This document shows positions 10,101-20,392 of a stretch of DNA of 64,000 bases, piece after piece. The DNA is from Kordia jejudonensis (GTDB lineage: Bacteria; Bacteroidota; Bacteroidia; Flavobacteriales; Flavobacteriaceae). Location: positions 151,426 to 215,425 of the forward strand of contig NZ_LBMG01000002.1 of assembly GCF_001005315.1 (NCBI RefSeq). Direction: 5' to 3'. The translations under genes and the position numbers were made by a program. The notes under the pieces were generated by a model. It did not search any database. It was not told the DNA's origin and saw only the letters and a program-made list of their open reading frames with translations. The stretch's first letter is position 1. Every line of letters starts with the position of its first letter.

Positions 10101-13100
10101 AAGATTCATTGGACAATGTAACATTTAATGGAATTTCTACTTGATAGTAGTTTTGCGTAAAGTCATTACCAATTCTCAGGAATGCAACTGATTGTTGATC
10201 TCCCAACTGATTTGATTGTCCTACTAACGATTCTGCATGGACAAACATTTTAAGTTTTTTGTATTGTCGTAAGTCAATATCAATGTTTTTAAACACACCT
10301 CTGGCATCTCCTGATTCCAAGTCGCAAATTGACATTGCTAACGATTGTTCATTTTGACGCAGTACTGTATTGTTATTGTTTAATTGCTCACGAACAACGC
10401 CTGGTGGTATTACATATCCAATAGGAACTTTGTTTGCATTTTCTTCGATGTTTACAGTATTTACATCAAATTGTGTTTGTTCGTCTGCGCCAGTTTGTGG
10501 ATCATCGCCATTTTCTTGTAACGTTAGGTTGTAACGTCTCCAATCACCACGAATTAAGTCTAAGGTTGCAAAACGCAATACTAATGGTTCGTCAAAACCT
10601 GTCATATACATACGAATGAAACGAATAGAACGTAAATCGTTTAATGGAATTTTTTCTTCTGGTGTAACGGTCGCATCTGCAGATTGGTTGAAATCTGATA
10701 TTGGAATTTTTATCTGAAGCCAACGTGCACTTACTTGCTGGTTGAGTCCTAATACAGATCCAGGCACAGCTGCAGTAGTAACGCGTTCTTCAATGATATA
10801 TGGCGTTGCTGTCGTCATGTTTGCATTTACCGGAATTCTAAATTGATAGTAATTATCAATTGTATTCATGGTTTGATCTCGGTTGATGTCTTCCACATCT
10901 GGAACCGTTGTTGAACCTCTGTTGGTGTCTGAAACTCCAATTGGAGAGTTTCCTTGCGTTCCGTTGAAGTTTTTGTATCGGTTTAAAACGTCTCCACTAG
11001 CATTCAGGAAATATTGATAGTTATCTGCTGCTGGATCGGCTTCACCTGCGTATGCATCATATTTTAAAGCTTCGCCTGCATCATCTAATCCATCCAAACC
11101 AACATCTTGCGCTTGTCGGTTAGCATCATCAGCATCAAACGCATATACGAGTGATTGTGTTTGTGGCACTTCTCCCCAAACCGTTTCCGTAACTAATGGG
11201 TTTACAGCATCAGCTTCTGGCAATCCATTTTCATATTGCTTACGACCATCTTTTAATACATCTTCAGAAATATTACCAATATTGAATACCAATTCTCCAC
11301 TGATGTTGTTGTTACGAGAACCATCTTCATTATACGTAGGATCTAATACCCAAAACTGGATAAATTCAACGTTTGCTTGTTCGAAGTTTGTTGTAGTTAC
11401 TGGACGAATAATTCCTCCAAAGTTTCTATCTGGCGATTCGTTATTAAATTGCGGATTGTTGTTGTATGGACCTCTTTCGTCAGGGTAATATGCTAAATCT
11501 AATGTGGTTTGTAGATTGGTTTGTCCAATAGCAATGTCCGTTTGCGGAAATATTTCATCAACGAATACTCTACGCGTTTGGTTTGTTGATATGTCATCAT
11601 CACTTACTTCGCCTGGCGCTTGATTTCCGTAGAACACAGGATCAATGGTATACCATGCTAGTTTTGCTCTTCTGTATCCAACTTGTATTTGATCGTTTGA
11701 AAATTGCCCACCTAAGTTATCGCCTAATACATCTCCTGATGTTCCTGGCGCACTTGATAAAAACCAACCTAATGGCGATTTGATATCTATGGTAGATTGT
11801 GCTCCTTCAAAATCGTCAACATATGCGGTAGATTCGCCTTCAAAGTCTGCATTTTTTGGACTTCCTGGTGAAAGGTATGCAAATTCTCCACGAACCGAGA
11901 CATTGGAAGGCACATCTGTATCAATGTTTGGCAATTTGTTTACCAAGCGTGTTAAGAAAGGAACTTCTGTGGAGTAGTTAGCATTGAAACCAAAAATAGA
12001 GTTATTTACTGGCTCTGCTCCGTAGTTTGCTTTTTGTGTAATTGGTCGTTCGTTCAGGTTTAAGAACGTTGCTCCAATTAAGAAATCTTTGTTGAATTGA
12101 TGTTCTACATTTATTCCTGTAAATCGTTTTGTTTGTTGTCCGAATAGCGAGTTGTTTTCTACCGAAACGTCAATTGGTGTGTTTGATGCTTTTAAGGCTT
12201 CGTCCAAAATTTGAACGCGTCCTAATTGATAGTTTACCGTATAATCGATTCCTTCTTGCAATACTCTTCCTCCAGCTGTTACCACAACTGAACCTCTTGG
12301 CACGTTGAATGCGCCTAGCGGAATTCCGTCGCCACCTTCAGATTTGTAGCGTCCTTTTAATTGGAATTTGTTTAATTCTGCATCATCTAATGCGCCCGCT
12401 TTTGTTTCTGAATACATTGTTCTGTATACATACCGTGTTTGGTTGGCATTGTAATCTGCAGGATCTTCATAGTCTTCTGTAGCTGCATTACGGAGTTGTT
12501 CAAATAGAAATTCTCCAAACGGTTCTACTGTTGTAAAGATGATTCGTCCAAATTCTTGATCGACTGTAAGTCCAGGATAGTAATCAAAGAAACCATCTCC
12601 ACCAGCTTGTGGATTTTGATAAATGTCTAATCGATCTAAATTGAATACTTTTAATAATATTTCATCTTGAATGTCTGCTGGAAGCGCTGGACCACCATCA
12701 ACAGCTGTTATGTAGTTTACAGGCGATGGATCTGTATATAAAATGTTTAGTCTGAAATCGTCTGGACTTAGTTGATATGCATTTGTAGCATAGATGTTTT
12801 TCATCATTAAGTCCCAAATTGGATCATCGACTTCAGTAATACTACTTTTTAATAGTTTTACAACTAAGTTTTGATTGTCAATTTGTGTTGGATTCCCGTT
12901 TGTATCTGTACTTGTTACTTGGGTTGCGTCAATTCCTCCGTTGGCAAATTCTCCAACTTGGTATACCTGTCCATTGGCAGTAAACTGGAATGCAACTCCT
13001 AAAACTTCATCATTACTCAACCGTTGATTTAAAGAAATGTATCCAAGTTTCGTATGTAATTGATATTCGTTTTCGTTTAGTTTTCGAGCATTTTCAAGAT

Positions 13101-14406
13101 ATACATAGTCAAAACCTTCTTGCACGTTTCCGGCGAGTGTTCCAAACCCTTGTTGCACTGTTGCAATATCTCTAATAGCATCGGTTAGCACGGAAGCTCC
13201 AGTACCAATACCTTGTGGATTGAAATCGTTGTTTTCGTTGTCTGGAAATGCATTTGGATCTGCCGAGTTAAAAAATCCTGCTGGCGCTGGAACTGGCAAT
13301 TGGTTTATTTTTGTCTTGTCAGGATCAGATTCTCCTAAATCCTGCAAACCTACTATGTTTCTTACATTTTGTGTTTGTGCAGATCGGTTGGTTACCCAAA
13401 CTTCAACTCTTGTAATTTCTACAGGCGTATTGACAAATGGGTAATTTTCTAACGCTATGTTATATCGATCTCGAAAGTATTGTGATAGGAAAAAGTGACG
13501 ATCTTCGTCATAGTCTAACGCAAACATTTCAAATTCTTCAATAGTTCCACCACCTTGTGCTGTAATGGTTCTGGTTTGTGAACGCTGTTCAGAGAATACT
13601 CCTGTAACGCGTGTATTTCCAAATTTTAATTCTGTTTTTACCCCAAATAAACTTTGTGCTCCTGTGATTAAGGAACTATTTAGCGGCATACTTACGTTAC
13701 CAATTTCAATTTTTTGAAGTATGTCGTCTTCTGTTGGTGTGTATTCTAATTTTATTTGATTTTGGAAGTCAAATGTTGATTCTGTATCGTAGTTTGCGGT
13801 TACTTGCAAGCGTTCTCCAACTTTACCCAGTAAACTTAAACTGATTCGCTGATCAAAGTCAAAACTTAGATTACTTCTGTTTCTTGGCGATAATGCTGGA
13901 TTGTCATTTTTTTGGAAACGAATTCCCAAGTCCATAGCTACCGAACCTTGCGGAATTACCTCAATGGTATTTCCTCCAAAGATACTTTCAAAGAAATTTG
14001 AATTGATATAGAATTTTGGCAATAGATTTTTCTGTGCGTCTTCCGAACCATCTTTTTTACCATCCATTGCATTTAATTTTTCCTTGAAATACCCTTTCAT
14101 GGTTTCTTTTAAGAGTAATTCTCGGTATTGCTGTGGAGTTAAAATTAATGGATAACGAATGTCAAAATCGGCAACAGATTGTGTGTAGATGTATCTATCG
14201 ATTTTTGGATCATAGGTATATTTTGACACAATACTAGTTGGATTTTTGAGTTGTATTTTACCCAAAGCAAATCCAGTTTGCACTTGTGTTGAATCTTGTT
14301 GCGTTGTTGTCGGCTCTTGCGCTACAAGTATGGTTGAAAATAACAAAGCGAATACGGCAAGCGTATTTTTTACGGTTTTTGTTATTAGGCTGGTAATATT
14401 TTTCAA
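7123..14406 (-). CDS. sprA: Type IX secretion outer-membrane translocon SprA (Sov)
   Basis: 2427 residues, typical for SprA. This is the giant outer-membrane barrel through which type IX secretion substrates (adhesins such as SprB, and secreted enzymes) leave the cell; it is required for gliding. It has a signal peptide (about residues 1-29, ...LLFSTILVAQ). The N-terminal part has the family segments RYPLILTPQQYRELLLKE, FDQRISLSLLGKVGERL and SLFGVKTELKFGNTRVTGV. Long beta-rich regions follow, ending in a C-terminal aromatic strand (FTLRYNFGN). It starts 5 bp after ruvA ends, an arrangement seen in other Flavobacteria. No frameshift is seen. Other T9SS genes are not in the window. Confidence 0.97.
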   Translation of the reverse strand: MKNITSLITKTVKNTLAVFALLFSTILVAQEPTTTQQDSTQVQTGFALGKIQLKNPTSIVSKYTYDPKIDRYIYTQSVADFDIRYPLILTPQQYRELLLKETMKGYFKEKLNAMDGKKDGSEDAQKNLLPKFYINSNFFESIFGGNTIEVIPQGSVAMDLGIRFQKNDNPALSPRNRSNLSFDFDQRISLSLLGKVGERLQVTANYDTESTFDFQNQIKLEYTPTEDDILQKIEIGNVSMPLNSSLITGAQSLFGVKTELKFGNTRVTGVFSEQRSQTRTITAQGGGTIEEFEMFALDYDEDRHFFLSQYFRDRYNIALENYPFVNTPVEITRVEVWVTNRSAQTQNVRNIVGLQDLGESDPDKTKINQLPVPAPAGFFNSADPNAFPDNENNDFNPQGIGTGASVLTDAIRDIATVQQGFGTLAGNVQEGFDYVYLENARKLNENEYQLHTKLGYISLNQRLSNDEVLGVAFQFTANGQVYQVGEFANGGIDATQVTSTDTNGNPTQIDNQNLVVKLLKSSITEVDDPIWDLMMKNIYATNAYQLSPDDFRLNILYTDPSPVNYITAVDGGPALPADIQDEILLKVFNLDRLDIYQNPQAGGDGFFDYYPGLTVDQEFGRIIFTTVEPFGEFLFEQLRNAATEDYEDPADYNANQTRYVYRTMYSETKAGALDDAELNKFQLKGRYKSEGGDGIPLGAFNVPRGSVVVTAGGRVLQEGIDYTVNYQLGRVQILDEALKASNTPIDVSVENNSLFGQQTKRFTGINVEHQFNKDFLIGATFLNLNERPITQKANYGAEPVNNSIFGFNANYSTEVPFLTRLVNKLPNIDTDVPSNVSVRGEFAYLSPGSPKNADFEGESTAYVDDFEGAQSTIDIKSPLGWFLSSAPGTSGDVLGDNLGGQFSNDQIQVGYRRAKLAWYTIDPVFYGNQAPGEVSDDDISTNQTRRVFVDEIFPQTDIAIGQTNLQTTLDLAYYPDERGPYNNNPQFNNESPDRNFGGIIRPVTTTNFEQANVEFIQFWVLDPTYNEDGSRNNNISGELVFNIGNISEDVLKDGRKQYENGLPEADAVNPLVTETVWGEVPQTQSLVYAFDADDANRQAQDVGLDGLDDAGEALKYDAYAGEADPAADNYQYFLNASGDVLNRYKNFNGTQGNSPIGVSDTNRGSTTVPDVEDINRDQTMNTIDNYYQFRIPVNANMTTATPYIIEERVTTAAVPGSVLGLNQQVSARWLQIKIPISDFNQSADATVTPEEKIPLNDLRSIRFIRMYMTGFDEPLVLRFATLDLIRGDWRRYNLTLQENGDDPQTGADEQTQFDVNTVNIEENANKVPIGYVIPPGVVREQLNNNNTVLRQNEQSLAMSICDLESGDARGVFKNIDIDLRQYKKLKMFVHAESLVGQSNQLGDQQSVAFLRIGNDFTQNYYQVEIPLNVTLSNESSPEDVWRNEFDIPLALLTRIKAANFNNALGATEATYYNENAEPIANQFADYASDERMRIAIIGNPTIGRVRSMMVGIKNATAEGLDATNTPIGGVPICGEFWFNELRLAELENEGGWAAVGSLDANLADFASVSATGRISTVGFGALEQSPNERSREEVKQYDIVTNVNVGQLLPKKWGVKIPFNYSIGEEIITPEFDPFYQDIRLEDRLDLAETQAEKDRITEEAISYTKRKSINFIGVRKERGAEQKPHFYDVENFTLSYSYNETEHHDYEIKSLRDQNVRAGFDYNYNFQPKSIEPFKKADSLFTGRYWKWLKDLNFNPLPTSISLNSNITRSFNDQVYRDPLLPDAEIDNLPRLQQRNFLFDWSYAINYNLTNSLRFNFTAANNNIINNYFDDNGDIDVDYGIWDGFWDVGDPNTHTQSLQLTYDLPLNKIPTFSFVNATYTYTGDFNWQRGSDVLQEVAGERLNTIQNANTHNINASLDMTKFYKYIGLVRKRQGNRKTNLRSGNRSKPGPPGGNATADQKKNTSSKSSVGTKIFNTAVDILGSVKRINLSYSENNGKVLPGYTPSIGFIGTLKPSIGFVFGSQADIRYEAARQGYLTEFAEFNQQFTQVHNTTLDFTATVEPMRDLKIDVVANRNFSENFSEQFNVQNGEYTSLSPNGAGNTFGNFGISTLLIKTAFKKSDENNSETFSQFEENRAIIARRVALANGQPLTDTDGDGFPDGFGKNNQAVLLPAFLAAYSGQDANDVKLGAFRDVPIPNWTIKYTGLMRLKWFKKRFKRFSLSHGYRSSYTINSFRNNLDYNAENPFDPTLNLDQGGNFHNQNIFSNINLVEQFNPLIRVDFEMKNSIKILAEVKRDRALSLSFDNNLLTEVAGNEYIVGLGYRFKDVRIDTRIAGKKTTLKGDLNLKADLSLRDNITIIRSLDLFNNQVTAGQTLWSLKFTADYALSKNLTALFYYDHTFSEFAVSTAFPQTTIRSGFTLRYNFGN

Positions 14407-14411
14407 GGTAC

Positions 14412-14993
14412 TTATAAGTTTTTTAATGCCAGTTTGATCAATTCTTCTACACTTCCATTTGGCATTTCTTTAATTATTTTATCGAGGACTCTTTCAGATT
14501 GTTTTCGGGCAAAACCTAATACTTCCAAAGCAGATAACGTTTCTTCTTTGTTTGTATTGCTTTGCGACATAGAAACTTCGTCAAGATCGTATAATTTTAA
14601 GATTTTATCTTTTAATTCAATGATAACACGTTGTGCCGTTTTTGCACCAATTCCTTTTACACTTTGAATGGTGGCTACATCTGCGGAACCTATGGCTTCA
14701 CATATTTTTTCTGAAGATAATGAGGACAACATGGTGCGCGCAGTGCTTGTTCCAATTCCTGAAACAGAGATAAGTAAACGAAATATTGCGCGTTCGGCTT
14801 TTTGGAAAAAACCATATAACGTTTGTGCATCTTCACGAACATGAAGATGTGTAAATAGTTTGATATGTTCTTGGTTTGGAATTTGTGAGTACGTCGTTAG
14901 AGAGATATTGATAAAGTATCCGACTCCATTACATTCTATCACGACATCCGTTGGATTTTTCTCTACGAGTTTCCCTTGTATGTGAGTAATCAT
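14412..14993 (-). CDS. ruvA: Holliday junction DNA helicase subunit RuvA
   Basis: 193 residues. It binds the four-way junction and targets RuvB for branch migration. Seen: the OB-fold N-terminus (MITHIQGKLVEKNPTDVVIECNG), helix-hairpin-helix segments (LLISVSGIGTSTARTML and IQSVKGIGAKTAQRVIIELKD) and the C-terminal RuvB-binding helices (ALEVLGFARKQSERVLDKI). Its partner ruvB lies at 20555-21577, separated by five genes. It is followed almost directly by sprA. Confidence 0.97.
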   Translation of the reverse strand: MITHIQGKLVEKNPTDVVIECNGVGYFINISLTTYSQIPNQEHIKLFTHLHVREDAQTLYGFFQKAERAIFRLLISVSGIGTSTARTMLSSLSSEKICEAIGSADVATIQSVKGIGAKTAQRVIIELKDKILKLYDLDEVSMSQSNTNKEETLSALEVLGFARKQSERVLDKIIKEMPNGSVEELIKLALKNL

Positions 14994-15091
14994 CTATTTG
15001 CTACTAGTTAAAGTCCCAAATGTAATAAATTTATTCACATTTATTTAACGTTTTTAACCTTTAATCTACGAATGTAGCATTCGCATCGTTT

Positions 15092-17395
15092 TTAGGATTC
15101 TTCTTTTCGCAATTGCCATTTTTCTTTTTCTTGTGCATCCACCACAACTACAGCTGCCATATTGATTATTTCGTCAACACTTGCGCCCAATTGCAAAATG
15201 TGTACAGGCTTACTCATACCAAGCATTATGGGTCCAATAGAATCTGCTTTGTTTAGCTCTTTCATGAGTTTATAGGTAATGTTTGCCGCATCTAAGTTTG
15301 GAAATACCAGCGTGTTTACTTCTTTTCCTGCCAATTTGGAGAATGGGAATTTTTCTGCTAACATTTCTCGGTTTAGTGCAAAATCTGACTGAACAGCTCC
15401 ATCAACATTGACATCTGGATAGAATTTGTGTAGATATTCTACAGCTTCACTTACTTTTTTGGCTCTTTCATTTTCTGACGAACCAAAGTTTGAGTACGAT
15501 AGCATTGCAATATTTGGTTCTAGTCCGAACATTTTTACTGCAAGTGCCGTCATTTGTGCAATTTTTGCCAATTCGCGGGCAGTTGGGTCAATGTTTATAG
15601 AAGTATCTGATAAGAACATTGGTCCTCGCTCCGTAATCATTAAGTTGGTTGTTGCTACTTTTTTGACACCTTTTGCTGTTCCAATGAGTTCTAACATTGG
15701 TTTTACAACCATTGGGTAACTTCTTGAATAGCCTGAGATTAATCCGTCTGCATAACCATCATTTACCAACATTGCTGCAAAGTAGTTACGTTCGCGCATT
15801 TTCTTTTGTGCATCAATTAAGGTAACGCCTTTGCGCTTTCTAGATTCCCAATAAAGGTTTGCAAATTGTTCTCTGCGTTCTGTTTGTTCGTCACTTTTAG
15901 GATCAATCACTTCAACATCACCATCAAATTCTAGTTCGGCTCTGAGTTCTTGAATTGTTTTTTCATTTCCTAATAAAATCGGAATTGCAATACCTTCATC
16001 GTATACATATTGTGCCGCTTTTAATACGTCTAAGTAGTCAGCTTCTGTAAATACAACTCGTTTTGGATTGGTACGTGCTCTTTTGTGCAATAGACGAATG
16101 ATTTTGTTATCGGCTCCTAAGCGGTGTAAGAGTTCGTCTTCATAACGTACCCAATCTTCAATAGGTTCTGTAGCAACACCTGATTCCATTGCGGCTCTTG
16201 CAATTGCTGGTGGAATTTTGGCAATGAGTCGCGGATCAAATGGTTTTGGAATAATGTAATCTTTCCCGAAGTTGAGCTTGGTTTCTCCGTACGCAATGTT
16301 TACTTGTTCTGGCACTGGCTCTTTTGCCAATGCTGCTAATGCTTTTACGGCTGCCATTTTCATGGCTTCGTTAATTTTTGTTGCACGCACATCTAAAGCT
16401 CCACGGAATATGAATGGAAAACCAAGTACGTTGTTTACTTGATTTGGATGATCGGATCGACCCGTTGCCATGATAATATCTTCACGTGAAGCGATGGCTT
16501 CTCGGTACGAGATTTCTGGTGTCGGATTTGCCATTGCAAACACAATTGGGTTGTCTGCCATTGAGCGTAACATGTCTTGTGAAACGATGTTTCCTACAGA
16601 AAGTCCTAAGAATACATCTGCGCCTTTTAACGCATCTGCTAAAGAGTCATAGTGTTTTGATGTTCTGAAACGCGCTTGCATTGGCGATAAGTCTGTACGT
16701 CCTTTGTGCAATAAACCATCTACATCAAACATGGCGATGTTTTCCAGTTTCGCGCCAAGCGCCACATACAGATTCATGCATGAAATGGCTGCCGAACCAG
16801 CTCCTGAAATGACAAAACGCACGTCTTCAATGTTTTTTTCGGCAATTTCTAAGGCATTGATTAACGCAGCTGAAGAAATGATTGCTGTTCCGTGTTGATC
16901 GTCGTGCATCACAGGAATATCAAGTTCTTCAACAAGTCTACGTTCTATTTCAAACGCTTCTGGCGCTGCAATGTCTTCTAAGTTGATTCCACCAAAAGTA
17001 GGCGCAATATTTTTTACAGTTTCAATAAATTGATCTACATCTTTTGTATCTACTTCAATATCGAACACATCGATATCTGCAAATATTTTGAAGAGCAAAC
17101 CTTTTCCTTCCATCACAGGTTTTGACGCTTCCGGACCAATGTCACCTAAACCCAAAACCGCTGTTCCGTTTGAAATTACTGCCACTAAGTTTCCTTTTGT
17201 AGTGTATTTATAAACGTTTGCTTTGTCCTTTGCTATTTCTAAACAAGGTTCTGCAACACCTGGCGAATATGCTAATGATAAGTCACGTTGGGTAGAATAT
17301 CTTTTGGTAGGAACCACTTTTATTTTTCCTGGTTGCGGTTTCGCATGGTATATTAGTGCTTCTCTCCTTTTGCGTTCTTTGTTGCTTTTGCTCAT
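15092..17395 (-). CDS. maeB: NADP-dependent malic enzyme, PTA-fused form
   Basis: 767 residues, the size of the MaeB class. It decarboxylates malate to pyruvate with NADP reduction. The malic enzyme part (about 1-430) has SLAYSPGVAEPC, the metal-binding HDDQHGTA and the nucleotide-binding VISGAGSAA. The C-terminal part (about 430-767) resembles phosphate acetyltransferase (VVFTEAD, GLISGYSRSYPMVVKPMLE, GPIMLGMSKPVHIL) and normally has an acetyl-CoA-responsive regulatory role, not catalysis. A TAAATTTG -7-like element lies at 17452-17459. Confidence 0.96.
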   Translation of the reverse strand: MSKSNKERKRREALIYHAKPQPGKIKVVPTKRYSTQRDLSLAYSPGVAEPCLEIAKDKANVYKYTTKGNLVAVISNGTAVLGLGDIGPEASKPVMEGKGLLFKIFADIDVFDIEVDTKDVDQFIETVKNIAPTFGGINLEDIAAPEAFEIERRLVEELDIPVMHDDQHGTAIISSAALINALEIAEKNIEDVRFVISGAGSAAISCMNLYVALGAKLENIAMFDVDGLLHKGRTDLSPMQARFRTSKHYDSLADALKGADVFLGLSVGNIVSQDMLRSMADNPIVFAMANPTPEISYREAIASREDIIMATGRSDHPNQVNNVLGFPFIFRGALDVRATKINEAMKMAAVKALAALAKEPVPEQVNIAYGETKLNFGKDYIIPKPFDPRLIAKIPPAIARAAMESGVATEPIEDWVRYEDELLHRLGADNKIIRLLHKRARTNPKRVVFTEADYLDVLKAAQYVYDEGIAIPILLGNEKTIQELRAELEFDGDVEVIDPKSDEQTERREQFANLYWESRKRKGVTLIDAQKKMRERNYFAAMLVNDGYADGLISGYSRSYPMVVKPMLELIGTAKGVKKVATTNLMITERGPMFLSDTSINIDPTARELAKIAQMTALAVKMFGLEPNIAMLSYSNFGSSENERAKKVSEAVEYLHKFYPDVNVDGAVQSDFALNREMLAEKFPFSKLAGKEVNTLVFPNLDAANITYKLMKELNKADSIGPIMLGMSKPVHILQLGASVDEIINMAAVVVVDAQEKEKWQLRKEES

Positions 17396-17451
17396 ATAGA
17401 TCGATTTCGTCGCCTGTAAGTGATTTATGGTTTACAAGCAATATGAATTTG

Positions 17452-17459
17452 CAAATTTA
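17452..17459 (-). promoter_or_regulatory. Putative -7 element for maeB (TAAATTTG)
   Basis: Exact TAnnTTTG match on the minus strand, about 57 bp before the maeB ATG. No TTG at a clear -33 distance. Confidence 0.35.
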
Positions 17460-17508
17460 AATGTCTGAGTTTAAAGGAAAAAATTAAATGTGGTTTCTTT
17501 GGTTTTAT

Positions 17509-18114
17509 TTAACGTTGATTGTTTTGAAGTCTTTTGTAATCAGTTCCGCAATGGCTTTCAAATTCTTGTATATTTTCAAAAAAAACAAGTCCAGCCATGC
17601 CTGTTCCATGTGGTGCCGTGATTGTTTCTGATAGTAAATTTCCATTTTCAAGTTCTAGGAAACCAACCGAATCAGCATCTTCAAATATTAAAAAATCTAC
17701 TATTTTTTCATTTTCTAACTTTTTGATGGTGTTGTCTTGGTAAGTTATTGTTTCAATTATGTATTCCTTCGGTATCTTATTTTTTATACCGATCATATAT
17801 TTTAAGCGTCCAAAAAGTGAAGATTTTTGATGTTCTTCCACTTCTTTTTGTATGTCGTTCCATGTTTTGCCTTCGGGAAAATTATATTCAATAGTATCTA
17901 TCTTGATTTTATTTTTTGCTTTTTGAATTAAACTCTGTGCACCAGATTTTAGTTTAGTTTCTATGTTTTCAGAAGTACTACTCCAAGGAATTTTAACCGT
18001 TTTATCATTAGTCAATTTGATAAAAACTTCTGCTTCGTCTATTCCGCCAACTTCTAGTTTTGACCACAGTAAGATGTCTTTGATGCTAGTTCCGATAAGT
18101 TCTTTTGTATTCAC
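17509..18114 (-). CDS. Hypothetical protein, 201 residues
   Basis: Not recognised. It is soluble, with no signal peptide or membrane segment and a mixed charged composition. Its N-terminus (TKELIGTSIKDILLWSKLEVGGIDEAEVFIKLTNDKTVKIPW) suggests a small beta-rich fold, with a Lys-rich middle and a C-terminal strand/helix pair ending in DYKRLQNNQR. It lies 11 bp downstream of queG on the same strand, so it probably shares the P450-queG transcript. The absence of stops over 201 codons and the tight spacing support it as a real gene. Confidence 0.7.
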   Translation of the reverse strand: MNTKELIGTSIKDILLWSKLEVGGIDEAEVFIKLTNDKTVKIPWSSTSENIETKLKSGAQSLIQKAKNKIKIDTIEYNFPEGKTWNDIQKEVEEHQKSSLFGRLKYMIGIKNKIPKEYIIETITYQDNTIKKLENEKIVDFLIFEDADSVGFLELENGNLLSETITAPHGTGMAGLVFFENIQEFESHCGTDYKRLQNNQR

Positions 18115-18125
18115 TTCTATTGAGT

Positions 18126-19055
18126 TTAGCTATTTTTCAAGAAATTGATGTTTCGCATCAAACCTGTATATTTTGTTCGCTTTACCGCAGATTTTTTAAA
18201 GAGTTCACTAAAGACTTCTTGCGTGATTTCTTCCCATTCTTTTTTAGACATCGACAACAATTCGGGATGCGGATTGAATAAAGGTTCGTTGTGTGGTTTT
18301 GAGAAACGATTCCACGGGCAAACATCTTGGCAGACATCGCAACCGAACATCCAATTGTCAAATTGCCCTTGTACATGTGTTGGAATTTCATTTTTGAGTT
18401 CGATGGTAAAGTACGAGATACATTTGCTTCCATCCACCACATATGGTTCTACGATGGCTTGCGTTGGACACGCGTCAATACACGCTGTGCAGCTTCCGCA
18501 ATGATCTGTAACAGGCGAATCGTATTCGAGTTCCAAATCGATGATGAGTTCGGCAATGAAATAGAATGAACCTACTTTTTGTGTGAGCAAGTTACTGTGT
18601 TTTCCCATCCAACCCAAACCACTTTTTGCTGCCCAAGCTTTGTCTAATACAGGAGCCGAATCAACAAACGCGCGTCCTGAAACTTCGCCAATTTCCTCTT
18701 GAATGAAGTTGAGCAAGTGTTTAAGTTTGTCTTTGATGACGAAATGATAATCCGTTCCGTACGCATATTTTGAAATTTTTGGCGCTTCTGAATCTTTTTG
18801 AGTTTCTAGCGGAAAGTAATTTAGCAATAATGAAACCACTGATTTTGAATCGTCAACCAGTTTTGTAGGATCTAATCGTTTGTCGAAATGATTTTCCATG
18901 TAACTCATTTCGCCGTGCATATTTTTGTTGAGCCACACTTCTAATCGCGGTGCTTCTTCTTCTAAGAATTCCGCTTTGGAGATTCCGCAAGATAGAAAAC
19001 CAAGCCGTTTTGCTTCTTCTTTGATGCGTTTGGTATGTGTTGCTTTTACATTCAA
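18126..19055 (-). CDS. queG: Epoxyqueuosine reductase QueG
   Basis: 309 residues, the short form. Cobalamin-dependent iron-sulfur enzyme catalysing the last step of queuosine synthesis in tRNA. Seen: the N-terminal [32 protein letters not shown] and [24 protein letters not shown]. Two 4Fe-4S sets follow: [16 protein letters not shown] and [15 protein letters not shown]. The HEAT-repeat extension of some homologues is absent. Its start overlaps the P450 stop by 4 bp (ATGA-type), indicating translational coupling. Confidence 0.96.
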   Translation of the reverse strand: MNVKATHTKRIKEEAKRLGFLSCGISKAEFLEEEAPRLEVWLNKNMHGEMSYMENHFDKRLDPTKLVDDSKSVVSLLLNYFPLETQKDSEAPKISKYAYGTDYHFVIKDKLKHLLNFIQEEIGEVSGRAFVDSAPVLDKAWAAKSGLGWMGKHSNLLTQKVGSFYFIAELIIDLELEYDSPVTDHCGSCTACIDACPTQAIVEPYVVDGSKCISYFTIELKNEIPTHVQGQFDNWMFGCDVCQDVCPWNRFSKPHNEPLFNPHPELLSMSKKEWEEITQEVFSELFKKSAVKRTKYTGLMRNINFLKNS

Positions 19056-20386
19056 GAAGTACGTTTTGTAAATTTTAGACGTAAGTCGATTGGCTTTAGT
19101 GTAATTAACGGTGCAATTTCTATTTCAGTTTGATCTGTTTCGATATGATATTTTTTTAATACAGCATATACCGTCAACATCATTTCGTATAAAGCAAATC
19201 CGTTTCCGATACACATCCGTGGTCCTGCGCCAAATGGAAAGTAATATCCTGCTGTTTTTTTACGGTTTTCATCTGAGAAACGCTCTGGAATGAACGCATC
19301 AGGATTATCCCAATATTTTTTGTTTCGATGTAATTCGTAAAACGAAATCCCGATCATTGTGCCTTTTTCTATATTGAATTCTGTAAAGGAATCGTCTTCA
19401 ATGGCAACTCTGTCTGTAATCCACGCTGGCGGATATAATCGCATGGATTCTTCTACGCAGTTTTTTACATAGTTGAGTTTTGCCAGCTTTTCCATATGTG
19501 GCAAAGAATTGTCAACCGTATCCACTTCTGCAACTGCTTTTTGAAGTGTTTCTTCATTGCTTGCCAATAAGTGAAATGTAAATGTGAGTGCATTTGCCGT
19601 CGTTTCGTGACCTGCCACAAAGAAGATTAGGATTTCATCAATGAGTTGTTCATTGGTCATGGACGTTCCATCATCTTCGTATTTTGCTTTTAGCAACATG
19701 TCTAGTAAATCGTCATGTTCTTGGTTTGATACACGACGTTCGTCAATAACTTTGTTAATGATGTTTCTACTTTCTTGAACTAATTTCATGTGTTTCCCAA
19801 CCAAACCGCTCACTTTGTACCACCATTTTTTGTGTGGCTGACGGATTTCACGAATGATAAAGTCTTGCAATTTTTCAATGATTTCTTGCAAACGATGCAT
19901 GGTATTGTCGTCCGAAGAATAGTTGAACAACGATTTTGCTACGACATGAAACGCCAATTGATTCATGATTGGATATAATGCTACCGTTTTATTTTCCTGA
20001 ATGGTTTTTAGTTGTTTTTCTATTTCGCCTTCCATGATTGCCACAAGTTTCTGCAGTTTTTCTTTATGAAATGCGGGTTGAATGAGTCTGCGTTGTTTTA
20101 ACCAATAATCGCCACTTGCGGTTAGTAACCCTTTTCCAACGTATTTGGATAAGTATTTTGTTTGAATTTTGGATTTGTTATAATTCCGATGATTTTTTCG
20201 CAGAATGTGTTTTGTGATTTCGGCATCGCGTGTAAGCATCACTGGTTTGGCAAAAGGTGCTTTTATTGCAAATGAATCCCCATGTTTGTCAAAACCTTCT
20301 TTGTGAAACGGAATTGGGTTTCGTGTTATTGAGGACGATCTGAATAACAGGTTTAAGAAAGGAATTTTGTTTGGGTATTTGTACAT
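19052..20386 (-). CDS. Cytochrome P450
   Basis: 444 residues, a complete soluble P450 monooxygenase. Seen: the I-helix oxygen-binding motif [10 protein letters not shown], the K-helix ExxR ([11 protein letters not shown]), the PERF motif (FIPERFSD) and the heme-thiolate loop [16 protein letters not shown] with the axial Cys. No N-terminal membrane anchor is evident. The similarity is to CYP102/CYP4-like fatty-acid-type bacterial P450s, but the substrate is unknown. No ferredoxin or reductase gene is adjacent. Heptanucleotide tandem repeats fill the 168 bp between it and ruvB. It is coupled to queG. Confidence 0.93.
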   Translation of the reverse strand: MYKYPNKIPFLNLLFRSSSITRNPIPFHKEGFDKHGDSFAIKAPFAKPVMLTRDAEITKHILRKNHRNYNKSKIQTKYLSKYVGKGLLTASGDYWLKQRRLIQPAFHKEKLQKLVAIMEGEIEKQLKTIQENKTVALYPIMNQLAFHVVAKSLFNYSSDDNTMHRLQEIIEKLQDFIIREIRQPHKKWWYKVSGLVGKHMKLVQESRNIINKVIDERRVSNQEHDDLLDMLLKAKYEDDGTSMTNEQLIDEILIFFVAGHETTANALTFTFHLLASNEETLQKAVAEVDTVDNSLPHMEKLAKLNYVKNCVEESMRLYPPAWITDRVAIEDDSFTEFNIEKGTMIGISFYELHRNKKYWDNPDAFIPERFSDENRKKTAGYYFPFGAGPRMCIGNGFALYEMMLTVYAVLKKYHIETDQTEIEIAPLITLKPIDLRLKFTKRTS

Positions 20387-20392
20387 GTTTGG

